Assembly (NCBI GenBank): GCA_005877535.1 | Contig: VBOM01000174.1 | Coordinates: 1-7,196 of the forward strand | Origin: Nitrospirota bacterium | GTDB lineage: Bacteria; Nitrospirota; Nitrospiria; Nitrospirales; Nitrospiraceae | Length of the DNA stretch: 7,196 bases | Direction: 5' to 3' | In this document: one piece after another, positions 6,878 through 7,196 of the stretch | Layout: each line of letters begins with the position of its first letter | Position numbering within the stretch: the stretch's first letter is position 1 | The notes under the pieces: generated by a model | Told to the model about the DNA's origin: nothing | Database searches by the model: none | The model's input: the letters and a program-made list of their open reading frames with translations, nothing else | Made by a program: the position numbers and the translations under genes

Positions 6878-7196
6878 CTACCACCCTCCGTTCGAGAGAG
6901 CCGGACAGGGCTCGAAGCGTTTGCCATACTTGATTGCCAGCGATTCCAGTTCCTGGGCTACCTGTCCTTGCGTCATAGTTTGCCGAGCCCAGGTGAGAAG
7001 TCCGCCACGGAACGCAGGGAACCCGATCCCATACGTCAATGCAAAATCAACCTGCCAGGCATGTTCCACGATCTTGTCATTCAGACAGCGCACCGCTTCG
7101 TCGACCATTGGATAAAACAGGCGTTGGTGAAGGGTGTCGTCGGAGATGGAGCCAGCTTCTGAGGGATTGTCGCGACGATAGTTCGCGACTGCGTCG
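6878..7196 (-). CDS. C-terminal end of a FadB/FadJ-type 3-hydroxyacyl-CoA dehydrogenase (partial)
   Basis: The reading frame enters from the right edge without a start and gives 105 residues before the TAG at 6878-6880. It shows the C-terminal signature of the helical 3-hydroxyacyl-CoA dehydrogenase domain: QRLFYPMVDEAVRCL, then a segment rich in conserved glycines, LTYGIGFPAFRGGLLTWA, and a closing LAIKYGKRFEPCPAL. This spacing is typical of the end of bifunctional FadB/FadJ proteins (enoyl-CoA hydratase plus 3-hydroxyacyl-CoA dehydrogenase), which do the second and third steps of beta-oxidation in the cytoplasm. The catalytic and NAD-binding parts lie outside the window, so bifunctionality is inferred. 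An internal ATG at 7108 is not the start, because conserved sequence continues upstream of it. It is followed after 39 bases by the fadD-like ligase on the same strand, and a thiolase gene would be expected further upstream. Confidence 0.85.
   Translation of the reverse strand, partial: DAVANYRRDNPSEAGSISDDTLHQRLFYPMVDEAVRCLNDKIVEHAWQVDFALTYGIGFPAFRGGLLTWARQTMTQGQVAQELESLAIKYGKRFEPCPALSNGGW

Overview
The window is a dense bacterial chromosome segment of moderately high GC. It holds six protein-coding genes and almost no free intergenic space. Taken together they form a lipid and fatty-acid catabolism neighbourhood: a patatin-like phospholipase, a glycerophosphodiester phosphodiesterase, an AidB-like acyl-CoA dehydrogenase, an L-2-hydroxyglutarate oxidase, a long-chain fatty-acid CoA ligase and the C-terminal end of a FadB/FadJ-type 3-hydroxyacyl-CoA dehydrogenase. 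Strong Shine-Dalgarno sites and tight spacing indicate a bacterium. The sequence does not fix the taxon. A Nitrospirota or proteobacterial (for example delta-type) environmental genome would fit, but that is only an impression. I see no tRNA, rRNA, CRISPR array, transposase or integrase.

Layout from left to right. Positions 1-100 hold no gene. Positions 101-3848 are a minus-strand operon read from right to left: patatin-like lipase (2631-3848), 45-bp gap, GDPD phosphodiesterase (1887-2585), 10-bp gap, acyl-CoA dehydrogenase (101-1876). A 140-bp divergent intergenic region (3849-3988) separates this operon from the only plus-strand gene, an lhgO-type FAD oxidoreductase (3989-5176). That gene converges on, and overlaps by 27 bp, a second minus-strand unit: fadD-type acyl-CoA ligase (5150-6838) preceded, 39 bp upstream, by the fadB-type gene (6878 to beyond the right edge).

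The enzymes can be ordered into a plausible route (inference). The patatin deacylates membrane or scavenged phospholipid to free fatty acid plus glycerophosphodiester. The GDPD cleaves the latter to an alcohol and glycerol-3-phosphate. FadD activates the fatty acid to acyl-CoA. The acyl-CoA dehydrogenase and the FadB-type enzyme carry out the first beta-oxidation steps. Thiolase and electron-transfer flavoprotein are not in the window. LhgO does not belong obviously to this route. It is probably a metabolite-repair or respiratory dehydrogenase that now sits, in opposite orientation, between two co-oriented lipid operons.

The main points worth a second look are the unusual nucleophile-elbow and dyad motifs of the patatin, the coupling of an AidB-like dehydrogenase to a phospholipid-degradation operon, and the placement and overlap of lhgO. 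Everything else looks like ordinary metabolic gene content, and I do not see a clear new defence or mobile system.
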